Shown here piece by piece: positions 12,591 to 25,700 of a stretch of DNA of 64,000 nucleotides. The first letter of the stretch is position 1. Every line of letters starts with the position of its first letter. Source of the stretch: Rhynchonema sp. JSB1_4 (Eukaryota; Nematoda; Chromadorea; Monhysterida; Xyalidae). The notes beneath the pieces were generated by a model that had not been told where the DNA came from, made no database searches, and worked only from the letters and a program-made list of their open reading frames with translations. Location of the stretch: contig JASAMV010006079.1 of assembly GCA_030248065.1 (NCBI GenBank), positions 124,001-188,000 on the forward strand, written 5' to 3'. The translations under genes and the position numbers were made by a program.

Positions 12591-15500
12591 CTATCTATTT
12601 TCCTGTTTCATATCGCCGATGGTGACGCCCGAGCCGGGATCGGCCTCGACCAGCACGAGTTCACCGGATGTGCCGTCCGGTTGCAGCAGATAGTATTGTT
12701 GCAGTTGGTTGTGTTGGTTGCTCGACGACGATGCCTGCAATCATTGAATATTGATCAATAGTGAGTTTACGGTTAATATCCATGTGGTCGATGCACATCG
12801 TCAACGCAGCCGAATGTCACTTTTAGTGCGCTCGTCATTATTAGGGGTGCTTTGGTCTGTTTGCGTAGTGACGACTAAACAATTGGCCGAGTCGATTGAC
12901 GGTATTATTATGGGAACATCCAATCTCTGTGACGGTTGAAAAAGGAGAGCCTCCTTCCCGTTGTAAAACGGTTCTTGGAAGTCCACTTCCACTACGGACC
13001 CAATACGTCAATCAAATTTCTTAGCCAGGAGCTTGCAAGGCGATTTCGTCAAGAAATGACCATTCACCATCACCATCCCCATATTGGCGCTGTTTTTGGC
13101 GTGACTTTCTTTAATACATTCAAACACGTTGCCACAACCGCAAGAGACAATCATGTCCACCATCACGACAAACGGTCGTGTCACTAGGTTACTAGCGACA
13201 ACAAACGATGTGGCCTTTACGGATCAGGGTCAAAACACCGAAAAATCCCTCCTATTCACAGACCTGCGTGTCGTGTCCGGGCGGCGGTGCCATTTGTACG
13301 ATGCGTTTGCGCACTGGCACCGACCTCGATGACGCGCCACGTCCGCGTTTCACCACCACCGTTGCGCTCGGCGCTTCCGATGGCGCCAGCATTTGTGGCG
13401 TTGTTGTGACTGCAATCAGTGTTGCCACAATAGATTAGCACGGTCGGGCCCGTTGTTGGTGATCAGTGTAGTTCCTGGTCCGGAGAGGGAACAGGCGGCA
13501 CCCCCTTTTTTCGGAGGGGGAACAGACGTACCCATCTAGGGGTAGGGTTAGAGGTCGGGGGGGGGGGGGGGTACCCGACACCCGACACCCGACATCTGGA
13601 CGTACCCGACACCCGACATCTGAGAAAAAAAGCCAACACCCGACACCCGACAGTTGCAAAAAAAACCCGACACCCGACACCTAGTTTTTGAAAAAAAACC
13701 CGACACCCGACATCTGTTTTTGGACCAAAAACAGGCAAATTTTTGCTCATTTGCATCATTAGTGAAATTTTTTGGCTCAAGTTACTGAATTCTAGTATTT
13801 TCGCACGAAATAAACACCAAAATGTCACATTCTGCGTCTTCGGAAATATTTGGTTCGAAGAAAATTTTCTCTCAAAATTCTTCTCTCAGCAAAACTGATG
13901 TTTTGAACCGTAAGTGTCGGGTGTCGGCTGTCGGGTGTCGGGTCCCAAAAAACCCGACACCCGACATCTGGAGGTACCCGACACCCGACACCTACACTTT
14001 TTTGGCACCCGACACCCGGCACCCGACACCCGACATCTCTCTAACCCTATCTAGGGGGGAAGGGGGGAGGACCCAAATTTGGAGAAAAGTCATTTTTTGA
14101 AGTCGAAAATTTGGCTCATTTTTTCCCCTTTTTGGAAAAAAATCTCAATAGAAAGGGTATTTTGGCGATTTTTGACTGCATTGACCTAAAAATCACTCAT
14201 TTTATGCCTAAAAATGCCTATTGTAGGCCAAAATTTGCCTATTTTAGGCAAAAATTGGGGGAGCAGACGTACCCGGAGGGGGAACAGTGGGGCAGGCGTA
14301 CCATGGAGGGGGAACAGACGTACCCGAGGGTGGACCCCCCTCCCCCCCAGGAACTACACTGCTGGTGATACTTATGTACCAAATACATCCCATGTCACCT
14401 GCTCTGTCATATAACCTCATCGGACCTAAAGCCAGATTCCGATGATGTATCAATGTATGGAAATGGGGTGGCGCTAAACTACCTCAGTTGATTCGCCGCA
14501 CGGTAGGGCTGTAAATGGTCGTGTCACTAACAACAACCACATTCCAATCAATCAGCCCCCCACCCCCAACTAACGATAACCGGTCGACTCGCCGTGTCCA
14601 ACCACATCTATTTGCGGCTCGTCATCGTATTGTCCCGCACTGCTCAATGTCGTCAATGTGACCGTGTTGCGACCAAGACCTGTGCGTGCATGCTGGTGGC
14701 TGTTTAAAATCAGACACGTATTCATGCAGGGCTTGCCATTCAAGTGGCGTTTTCAGGCTAAAAAATCGGTAAATAAACAGATACACAGGCATGCAAAATA
14801 TCATGCTCTTACCAGAGCCAGCACCACACGAACACCTCACTTCATAGTGTCGCAGTTTATCAGTGACCGACTCGAGCTCACGGGTCAGCACGCGCACTCG
14901 CGCCTGAATGATCGATTATCTATTTTTAAAAAATTATTTTTTTATTTTTCCGTGTGCCCAATCAAACACCACTCACCTGCAACTCGACATTTTCCCTCTT
15001 TATCCCGTCCACCGTGTTCACCAGTCGTTGTTGTTCGTCACGTTTGCGTTTCCGATAGCGCACCGCTGCCGCCCTGCAAACAAACATTCGTTGTGCACGT
15101 AAAAGGATGCAAAACACAAAAAAGCGCTGAAGCGAAGAATTTGCGCCGCAGATAGTCTCCTACAGGCACTAATACCAAACGAATTGACAAAAAAACAGTG
15201 AAAACCAAGCAGACTTGTTGCGTTCGAGTATGGTCTGCCGTCGGTCGTCCATTCCGTGCACACTCTCATCATCCGGCAGTTGCTGATAGAGCGGGGACCG
15301 ACTGAAAACAACACGACAGCATGACATTGGACAGTTTATTCAAGTTTGCAGATTATGTCAGTATCTGTCATGGTCACCCCCAAACCGACCTGCCAGCGCG
15401 CAATGATGACATCGGATCGCTATGCATCGCCGAACCGTACGACACATCAGAAGTCTGCTGATTGTAACAGTATTTCGGCACAGCTCAATGCCAAAATCAA

Positions 15501-17726
15501 GAACAATCTGCACAAACATTAAATTGTTACCAACCGAACCACCAGCCGGCGCCAATCTTGGTCGTTTGGCAGCCGAACTAGCCGTGGACACCGATGAAAC
15601 ATTTAATGAGACAGGCACTTCGACCACTCTGTCGCCCAGCCGGACCGAGATGACCAGCGGTTGTTGCTGCAAAACAGCTCCAGTTTACTTCCACTCAGTG
15701 TAGTGGCAGGCAAATGGTTGCAAGGTACCCTTGGGGGGGGGATGGATCCAGATGGTTGCAAGGTACCCCCTACCCAGCCTCCGGAAGGTTGCAAGGTACC
15801 CCTGAGGTCCGAAAAAAGGGTGTTTTTTGCATGCATTATACTGCAAATTTGGCCGAAAAATAGGTACTTTTTTGCATTTTGGCCGAAAATTTGCCTAAAA
15901 TACCTATTATATGGAGGTTTGCGCGCGGAGCGCGCGAATTTTGGGGTTTTGAGGTCGAAAAACACCCATTTTTGCCTATAAAAACCATAAATTGATGGTT
16001 GCAAGGTACCCTCCGGGGTGGTTGCAAGGTACCTACCCTTCCCCCCCATCCCCCCCCCAAGGGGTGGTTGCAAGGTACCTACTCCTTAGGGGGGGGGAAT
16101 CCCCCCCATTCCCCCCCCCCAGCCACTACACTGCTTCCACTATAATTTTCAACAAAAACCACCACAAACCAAACTCACAGCCGAACTTTGACTCGCAGAC
16201 ACGTGCACATCGGTCAGGTCTGGCTGCGTGTACGTCATTCTGAATGATTATTGAATACCACTGTTTGGGCGAATGGGCTGATGCGAATTGTCACGTGATT
16301 ACAGTACAACTAGTGAACGAGTGTGAATAACTAACGATTCACTGGGCAATTGTGACATGACCACAGGCGGCGAGCTGACATTTGGTGGACTCATCACCAA
16401 ACTCGAATCGGAGAGTTCGGACCTGCTAATTGAATAGATTAGGTCATCGATTCGTGAGTGGGCAAATAACATTATCAGCACGCGAACTGTCCAACGTAAA
16501 CCACAAGAAAAACAACAAAATGCATCACCCTATGCGATCGGACCAACTTTCTCGGTTTGACCGCCGGTTGTTTTTGCGACGCTGTTGTGGTCGTGCTTGT
16601 GGTCTGCGTGTTGTAGCTGCTGCTCGATGCCTCAATGTCCAGCAGAGTGTCAAGCACCTGTCAGATTACGGCCATGAGTGAGTGATTATGATTTAGAATC
16701 GAGATTTCGGTGATTTAGTGATTTCTTCCGAAATATACAAACTCAAGATGATTTCTAAAGTCGGTATACAAGCGTCCCCGCACCTCAGCAGTGCCCGGCG
16801 TCCGACTGTTGCCCGCTTCACCGGTGACCGACCGAATTATATTGTTGAGATCAGCCGTTGCCAGCGAGTCCTCTGCAAGCAATCAATCGGTCATAACACA
16901 CGTCCAGTGAAACAACAGCATGTTCATTGTTAATTGCACCGAATAAACTGGGTGGCTAGATGCAACCTGCACTTCGAATTTTGGCTAGTTGTTTGGTCGC
17001 CCGCGGCCCGCCAATGCTGGCCGTCGGACCAAAGCAGACATAAATATGCGCGAGGAAATAGCTTCATAACATTGGGTTGCGTTGACTAGCGGCGTTGACA
17101 ATGAGCCTTGACCACATTAATTTAAGCCTGGATTTTCATATCACTATTTTAGGTACAAAACGCCAGTTGATGTTCGTCACCCACCGCCACTAGCAGCCAT
17201 CATCTGCGCGATTGACGTCAGTCCCGGTGATTGTGTGGCCATTGTTGGTGCACCACCCAATGTGCCCAAGGCTGTTGTCTCACTCGAACCACTGCCGCCG
17301 TCACTGCTCGCACCCGTGTCGGACTGCAATAGGAATGGGCACTGGTACAGCTCGACACCAGTCAAGGTTCAGGCGCTTGGCCCGGCGTTGGAATGTGGGC
17401 TTGCACATGACCATAGCCCGAAGCCTGGACCTAAATTCTTCTTATGCAGCAAGAAAACAGCAAACAACCACGGGCTGTACGGGAACTTGTCTGCCTGATT
17501 CTGACATGCATGGCTATCATGTAATTATTACCGCACTTACATCCCGGTGCTTTTTCCGATTTGCCACCGCAAACTGCGCGTCAAATTTGTTCGTCCGTTT
17601 CAGCATTGCCTCCAGCTCGCGTGTCGTCGCCAGTGCTACAAACAGCAGAATATCGTACAAGCAGATCACCATATTGCTGAACATTGTCATGTGGGGCACC
17701 CGGCGAAATGTGTTCTTTGAGGGCTC
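12591..17726 (-). CDS. bZIP transcription factor (ATF4/CREB-like basic region)
   Basis: Thirteen minus-strand exons chain with matching phases: 17726-17541, 17323-17185, 16872-16784, 16657-16548, 16422-16332, 16223-16179, 15666-15535, 15282-15215, 15073-14977, 14903-14813, 14679-14581, 13409-13264 and 12734-12591. They give about 478 residues, plus any N-terminus further upstream. The basic region reads LERNKAAAVRYRKRKR and keeps the N-x7-R signature of bZIP DNA-binding domains. It is followed by heptad leucines through ENVELQARVRVLTRELESV. Upstream exons are Ser/Thr/Gln rich, as in activation domains. The N-K-A-A-x-R-Y-R core is closest to ATF4/ATF5. Expected role: nuclear, dimeric sequence-specific transcription factor. 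Two introns are filled by hAT elements. The choice of acceptors at 15282 and 16223 is the least certain part. Confidence 0.8.
13464..14361. mobile_element. Non-autonomous hAT element (CAGTGTAGTTCCTGG ends)
   Basis: Terminal inverted repeats CAGTGTAGTTCCTGG and CCAGGAACTACACTG. Flanks TTGGTGAT and CTGGTGAT agree at 7 of 8 bases. It carries repeats of a GGGGGAACAGACGTACCC-like word and an AT-rich core with TTTTAGGC palindromes. A second hAT is inserted inside it. It lies in a bZIP intron. Confidence 0.85.
13543..14049. mobile_element. Nested hAT element (TAGGGTTAGAG ends)
   Basis: Ends TAGGGTTAGAG and CTCTAACCCTA, with an exact 8-bp duplication TCTAGGGG at 13535-13542 and 14050-14057. The arms are arrays of ACCCGACACCCGACATCTG-like words. 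A relative is at 42431-44029. Confidence 0.88.
15696..16133. mobile_element. Non-autonomous hAT element (CAGTGTAGTGGCAGGC ends)
   Basis: Exact 8-bp duplication CTTCCACT on both sides. The left end CAGTGTAGTGGCAGGC and right end CCAGCCACTACACTG are inverted. The word GGTTGCAAGGTACC recurs about six times. A close copy is at 49982-50355. It makes up most of a 512-bp bZIP intron. Confidence 0.9.
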
Positions 17727-18094
17727 CTGCCTCCAAGAAGTGTTGAAGCCATGATAATGTGAGAGGCCGCGTCAGTGACCCATAAAGTCACGCAACACTT
17801 TTGTTTGGCTTGTGTGTGGGCGCGTGGTTCAACCGATTCCAATGGTTTTGGCTTCAATAGTTCGTGTGAAAAATCAAATCAAAATTCGCCAAGCAGGCGC
17901 GCGCAAAGTTGGAATGTCTGCGTTCGTCTGGCTCTCACGCACGATGCAATCAGAGCTTCGTATTGACTGTGCACACAGGAAAAATGAACGTTTGTGTGTC
18001 AGTCTTGAAATCGGTTAAACCAAGCACGCGTGCAAAAGCGGAACAAAGGAATTGCGTGACTTTAGCACGTTCTATTCGCACGCACATCACTCAC

Positions 18095-18374
18095 CGGTGG
18101 TCCTGGTGGAGCGCGCCTCCTTTTGCACCGATGGCTCAGGCGTGTCCAAGCTGTCGGAGGCGCTCCGCGTCTGTCAAACAGTTCAGGTGATGTTTCAGTG
18201 CACATGCGAATGCGTAAAAAACAAACGCACGACCAAGAAAGCAACAGGACAAACCTCCGGCATATTTGCGGATAATCGTTTCGTCCAGGCACAAAGCAGC
18301 TGCTTGATAGCACCTGCCTCGACGCAACTGTTCAAAGTGGTTAGACTCATTGTTCTGCAAGGTTCAACACTCAT
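18095..18374 (-). CDS. Two exons upstream of the bZIP gene, unassigned
   Basis: Exon 18374-18255 starts with ATG (MSVEPCRTMSLTTL) right after a CTCAG and ends at a GTTTGT donor in phase 0. Exon 18170-18095 continues in phase with Ser/Thr/Glu-rich residues (RSASDSLDTPEPS) and ends in phase 1 at GTGAGT. The next recognised exon (17726) begins in phase 0, so the junction does not close. These may be the bZIP gene's own N-terminus with a missed exon between, or the 5' end of a different gene. No family recognised. Confidence 0.45.
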
Positions 18375-18399
18375 CTGAGCCAGGTACGTGCAAATCAAT

Positions 18400-19690
18400 G
18401 CACTGTGATGCAATCAACAGATCAATCGAATGAAAGTAATCAGCTCGTTTTGCAACAAAATCTTTCGCACGTCAAACATCCAACAGTGTTTTCAAAATCA
18501 ACAATACAGCAGCGCAACGTAACCAAATGCCGGCAATCGTGGGGTACATTGTATTATTCGTAAACAAATTATTTACCCCACAGCAACCGGTATCAACAAG
18601 CACGCAATAAAAGCATCAACAGACACGTACTGGTATGACTTGTATAGAATGATAAGCATCACAAATATTCAGGCTTGGGACACGAAAAGAATAGACAAAA
18701 AGTGATTGAGCCGAGCATAATTCGCACACACGTGCTCAGGAACAAGCATGTTGTAATGTCAGCCACATGAAAACGTTATGCGAACGGCATTGAATTTAAT
18801 TGTGTTGGAAAACTTTCTGTGAACGCACAAAAAATATTTTTTTTTAATGAAAAAATGTTGACATTGACAAAAAACATTGACCTCGAAAATAGAGAAATTG
18901 TTCAGTTTGCCTTTCGTGGCCAGTTTGTGCGGACAATCAGGAACTAATCATATACGTAATCATACGGCACCATCGTGCGCAGTGCAACCATGTAGTTTGG
19001 TCAAATGATCAAAGTCGAACCAAAGTCGTTGCTATCCAGTTTCTTGTCCAGTAAGATTTTGGGTACGCCAAGCGCCAAGCAGTACACAATTGTTGCGTCG
19101 ATGTGGTACCGAATGACTACGTCACACGTCAGCCACCTACGCAATAACGATGATGACTACGAGAGCATTGCAAGTGTACTGGCTGACGTCATGCACTTGC
19201 ACTGTACATGTACGTGCACTCCACGTACACCGTCTACGTGGTAAATATACACCGACACGCCATCGAAACGAAGACATTTTTAATAAGCACGGCTTACTTT
19301 TTTTCGCAAACTTATTCCTGCGCCATCTGCCTAATCAGGACACAGGCTGCCTGGCAGGGTTCATTATCGCATGAGGTGTTATTTCACTTGCAAACCTTCA
19401 CTGGCTACTTGAGCCGTCGAGCAACTGTGGAAAGATCGCAGTTCAAAAATAGTAAGCCGTGTATTGATTAATTCACAATAATCAAGGTTAACATTAGAAA
19501 CGTACTCGCGTGGACCGCTGTTATAGTTGATCGACTTATACATTACCCATTCAGTCGGGGAGAGAACTAGACGTGCAATTGTGCCGTAAGCTTCGGTACA
19601 CAGTATGTAAATGGGAAAGTAAAATTCAATAAATCCTAAAAAGTGCACTCAAAACAAGAAATGCAACAAGAATAAGCATAACAACTATGG
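18400..19690. other. Intergenic interval
   Basis: No exon-like frames with splice context. It contains a palindromic ACGTGCAC/GTACGTGGT patch near 19200-19240, and otherwise unique AT-rich DNA between the bZIP 5' side and the CCT5 3' end. Confidence 0.4.
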
Positions 19691-19705
19691 GCGCTAGATG
19701 ATGTT

Positions 19706-22700
19706 TTATATGGGGTATTTAAGCTCATCCTCGTCCGGCACCCTGACGTCATCGATTTTCAATACCATTCGCACCACCTGCGTGGCCAGCGAGATCTGTT
19801 GTCGTTTGGCTAGCAGTGTTTCGATCACGTGTTGCTTCTTCATGTCTGCAACAGGTATGAAGTCTCATACATTGATCATGAACCGCAGCTTTGCGTTCAA
19901 ATTGCACCTAGCAAAACGACACCAACCATTTGTTCCTCTTCGTTGACAGTCGACGCCCAATCGTGGATTGTTGGTTGACACTTGTTGCGATTTAATATCA
20001 GTCACCTGAATAACAGGACAAAACACGCTCATTTTGAAAACGGAATTGTGCACATACATCACGAAATTTGTCAGTGTAGTCCAGCTTGTACAACATAGTA
20101 GGAAACCGACGACCATCGACAACAACAATAAACCAACCGTTTCAATTGGTGCTAGTCCGCTGTTCTCAGCCAAAGCCATCGGCACCGACTCTAATGCATC
20201 AGCGAACGCACCGAACGCGTATTGCTCAAGGCCACTGATCTGAAAAAATTGCGCGTTTAACGTTGATCAAAAGTTCAGTTTTTCATTGACAAAAAATTTG
20301 CTTAATTGGTTGAGGGATGATTTTCACAAGCTGCGTGTTTAACACTCGCAGTTCGCCTCGTAGTACAATGAGAGGAGCAACTTATGTGCAGTCTGAGACA
20401 TTTAAAGCAAGATTGGCACGCAGCAAGATATGAAAGGTCATAGTGCAATTCATATTCGAACAGCTCTGCATGGTGAAAATAAATATGTCTAGAGGCAAGT
20501 AAGCCCAATAATTGTCTGAAAACATTGGTTTCCGTTGTTGAAGCCTGTACACATGAACGCACCTGATTGGCCGCATCAGCGACGGCGAGCGCACACGCAA
20601 TTTCAGCCGCCCCACCACCGTACACGATGCGCGCATCCTTGACCAGATTGCGCACAACGCACAGCGCGTCGTGCAGACTCCGTTTCGCTTCGTCGATCAT
20701 CTGCAATTCACCAATGATCAATCGAACGACTTTGTGCATACCTGGTTGCTAACGGGTTTTGGTGTGTTTCTTTTCACATTTTTCCACACCAACCAGAATA
20801 ATTAGCCTAACAAAGGTACAGCCGGCGGCTTCAAACCTCAAAATCGCACCAGTTGACCAGTAGACTGAAACATCTATTAGCTAACCTGAAATCCTAGTAG
20901 CCGACAGCTAGTAAATTTGGCTAAAAAAATCCCATTATGGAAAAGACGCTACTTTCAGTCACATTAATTATTTTCGGGAAAAAGACGACCGACCATTTTG
21001 TTGCCTCCTCTGATGAACACGGTGACGGCGCGATGATTGGGGCATTGTTCGATGCACAACATGTGGTCGCGCGTCGTGCCGAACGTCATCTCACGCACCC
21101 GACCGGCCTTGCCCAGTTTGGCGGCCGTCAGCTCGCTGAATCGCGGCACAATTCGACCACCGGTCGCGATCGCAATCAGCTGCAAACACAACTGCGATTG
21201 GCTCTCGCCTGTTGGTGGTGGCGGATGAGTGTTTGCGTTCGGTCAATTCATTCGTCTTGTGTAACACTTTATGGGAAATTTGTGCCTATGTATATTCTGC
21301 ACTAGTTCCAGTTCGGCAGACGGATTTTTTCATTTTCCGCAAAACATTGGTTTCGTCAAGCCCAGCTCATAGTCCGTGTGCACCAGCAATCCGCCAGTAC
21401 ATACTGTACATGATTGACAACGATTTCAAAGCACAATTGCACACCTCAATATCCGGTCCACCCACCCAACGCACTGCCGGCAGTTTGTGATGGTACAACA
21501 GATGATTGGCTTCATCGTCAAAGCCCCATTGGCAAATGGCTAAGGTCGCGCCAGCGTCTTTCACCTGTACAAAGAGTCATCGTCATACAGTACATCAAGC
21601 ACACCAGTGGTGTCGTTGGGGGGGGGGAGGGGGATTACCCCTAGTATCCGGTATCTTGATTTTTTCACCCAGGAGCATGCGGTATCCTGACTTTTTGTCC
21701 AGGGGTATCCTACCCTAAAATTTTTCCGAAAACCGTAAAAATCACATATTTTTACCTCCAAGATGCTCAAAATCGCTTGCTAGCGCAAGCATAACCCCAA
21801 CATGACCCTTTTTTACGCTTCCAACACCGATTGTGCTCAATTTTCCACTAAAAAATTGGCCTTTATTTGAACAACCCCCCGGCTATCCGAGATTTTTTAT
21901 TTCAGGGAGCAAGCCCCCTGGTATCCGAGATTTTTCATTTTGGGTATCCGGTATCCGAAAATTTTGGGTATCCTAGCTTTTTGATTTCCCAACGACACCA
22001 TTGAAGCACACCATGTAATTTGGTCGAACCTTCACAACGATAAGCTGGTGCCATTTTTCATGAAACTTAATCAAATGGACCCGCGTGAATAGATTGGTCA
22101 CAAGCTTGAAAAACAGATACGTTTGATTTAAGCCTAGTACCCACCTGCTTGATCATCGTTTCGAAAGTCTCCTTTTCGTACTCCCTCAGCTGTTTGAATT
22201 CCTCCGCCGATTTCACATCCAACTTGTGCTTGGTCTTTGGCTTGGGCGGCTCGAACGGACACGTCAGAATGGCCAGTTTTGCGTCTTTCAGCTCCTGTCA
22301 ACCAACAAGCAAGAAAATAAACGCTACAAAATGCGGCATGTGGTGAAAACGACGCGCCATTTCAACTTTTTTACTGAGGCGGAATACTGAGACGAAACTT
22401 GTCAATTTTGCTTGGACTAATTGTCGTTTTGTAGCAAAACTTTGGCCACAACATTCACAAATATGTGTAATTTGTTACATGTATCATTTATGGAGGTATC
22501 GTGAATTTCTGAACATGCTCAACACACAGTCAACAAGCCACGCAGTTGGCTCGTGTGCGTTTCGAATGTTTCAGTCACACAAGCGGTGTGTGTGTCAGCT
22601 GCGTGGCTTGTTCACTCTGTGTTGAGCTAGTTGCCTACCTCGACTTCGAACGGGGGTTTCCCTGCTAGCGCCATTTTCGATGCCTTCAGACAAAACAGAG

Positions 22701-25700
22701 CAACCCACCTTTTTCACCGGTAAAAATTTGGCACCCTCACATGTTTTTTCCAGTGTTAAAATACTCGGTTCGTGCATACAGTATTTTATTTTGGCTCCAG
22801 TGACTGTCTAACCAGCATAAAAATTGTTCATTGCACGATGTTTACGCTGGTCAAATTAGTGGCCTAAGTGAACTATCGCAAAATAAGGCCCAAAAGAAAT
22901 TGAGACAGCCTCATCCGTGTAAAACAAGCTGATGTGGCCGGCTAATGCCAACAAGTCATAGGCACCAACCCTGGGCATCTGCGGATGACTAAGTGTTTTG
23001 TCGATGACAATGCCCTTCACCAGCTGCGTGTCCTCCAGCTTGCCGCCGACTTTGCCGTCGACTTTGATCAGCTCAAAGTCTACGTCTTTGCGTTCCATAT
23101 CGGCAACACTCAGAATCGCGTCCACTGCGATCTCAGCCAGTTGGCGTTGACAACGATTCACGCTGCAAACATTAGAGGCACTGGTACCCGACTACACCAT
23201 TAGCGCACCTAGGGGGCCACAGGGGCCTGGGCCCCCTCTGGTCACAGTGGCCCCTGAATGGGGGAAATTTCGGAGTGAAGAAGGAAAAAGGACTCCTAAA
23301 TCCCAGAATTTTCACACTACTAATACTCTTCAAAGGCCGAATAATCGCGCGCTTCGCGCGTCAGACGCCCAGTTCCATGAAGTTTGGCTGTCGCGCGTGC
23401 AAAAAGGGCAAAAGTTTCGCGCGCTGCGCGTGTGCTCATATTTTGCATGGTGTTTAGCTTAAAATTGCCCAATTGTAGACGAGCACTAGATAGACACGAT
23501 TTTTGAAAAATTAAGCATGCACTGGATAAAAATGAATTTGGGATTTCGCCGAAGGTTGGATCCGGCACTGACGCATACTTAAAGTCAGGTTGGGGCTTAG
23601 GCCTGCACCGGGCCCTTGCTCAAACATAAGCCATACTAAACAGGGAGGGGCGAGCGTTGCTGGTAGGCCAATTAAGTACGTGCAGCCGTATATCGACTTC
23701 GCACCGACGGCTGGTTTCCGCAAATTTTTGTTTGGTTTGCGTACGCGATAGGTTGACAAGGCCCATAATACCCGACGTAGTTCATCAGATCATAATGGAG
23801 GTCGACGAAGTGACTCCAATTCCAATTGCCATGCTAGTGCAATTCAACACCCCAATCCAATAAATATTGATGAACCCAAACAAACAAGAGCCGACGGCAC
23901 AAACATACACTTTCGATCCCAACGTTGTCATAGCCGTCTCAATCAACGGCTCTTTCTGTTCGATCGGAAATTGGTCGCTGATCTCATCAAGTCGCTTGAG
24001 TGCGGCGCGACACGCCAAGTCGTAGCTGCAATAAAATATTGAAATTGAAACGCAGCTTTGGCAAAACTAACAGCATACGCATAAACGAACCCATCAGCGA
24101 TTTTGATTGGATGAATGCCTTTGTCGAGCAGGACTTCAGCCTGTTCTAACAGCGCACCGGCCAGTACTGAAACGGATACGAGCAGATAATGGTCCGTGGA
24201 CAGTTTATACATTTGCATCTCAAATATAGAATCGTTTAACAGATGTTCCCAGTGTTGCACGTGCGAAGCGAACAATGTGGCGAAAAACATGCCCTTTAGA
24301 ACCAGGTGCTCTGAACAGTTCAGACCGGATTTTGTTAAAACATAAAAACCAACCAACAACACCCGTGGTACCGTCACCGATTTCATCGTCTTGCGATTTC
24401 GCCAGTTCGACCATCAATTTAGCGACGTGATGTTGCACCTGACAAGCGAAACACGAATGTACAAGAAACACAGAAGTGAAACAACACGATGGAAGTAGTT
24501 GCCAAAAAAATCAAGCGACATGCGATATTTGAATTCAAAACAAACGAAGACCACATAGATAATTTGAAACACTTTGAAATTTTCTTGAGTAATTAAATTA
24601 AGTAGGTACGCCTGGCCTCGCTTGACCAGGGCATTCAATATGGACGGATCACATCGCTGTCACATCTAGCCTCCTCCTCCAAGCCAAGTGCGACTCATCA
24701 ATAACCAACCTCCATCCGTTCCATGATTGTGGCACCATCGTTTGTGATCGTCACCTCGCCATCGCCGCTCACCAGAATTTTATCGAGTCCTTTCGGACCC
24801 AATGAAGTTCTGAGAGTGCCGGCCACGGTCCTGGCTGCCAGGATGTGAGACTGAAATAAAGAAAACTGCCGTTGTTCAGTTGTTTTTGTTGGTCCATGGA
24901 CATGAAGAAAACATTTAGTTCCAAAGACCTGGGGGCACTTTCTATTTCAATTGTAACGAGTTACAAATTGTACGGTTGATTTTTGAATTGGTCATATCAT
25001 TCGATATCGTTGTTTCTGTTTTTTCGACCAGCGTAAAAGTTGTTCACAATGCACATGGGAGCAACTTTCACGCTGGTCGAACTAACACAAACAATGAGAT
25101 CGAAAAATATGATAAAACCAAAAACTTACAAATTGTAAGTTTTTAGAATTGTACGAAATAGAAAGTGCCCCCTGGTGTTTTCTGGTCACCGTTTCCTTCG
25201 CTGATGATCTTAAGCATCTGTGATTAGCCAGCAAATGTATTGATCCAAAAGAAAAATCCTCTAATTATTGTGAACATAACCTGGGCTTTTGCGTTCACTG
25301 CACCGAACTATACCGGCGGATGGAAAAAACCGGTTTTTTCACGAAAAAAACCGAAAAAAACCGGGTCCATCTGGGACGTGAAAAAAAACCGAAAAAAACC
25401 TCAGCCTCCGGGAAACATCGGTCTTTTTTCACGAAATTTTCCAATTTTTGACAGAAGTTGGGAAATATTTTTGTTCAGACCAACTTTGGCCAAGCGCGGG
25501 CGATGTCAATGTGGCTTGTTTCAACTATTTTAGTCACACTAAGCATAAAAAACACCCATAGGCACCACTGTGGTGTCTGTGCTAACATTACTGTGTCAAA
25601 AATACCTTATATGGGCTTGCCCTATCCTTATACACAGCGGTTCTTTATCGTTTTTTTTCGTTTTTTTTCGGTTTTTTTTCGGTTTTTTTTCACGAAATAT

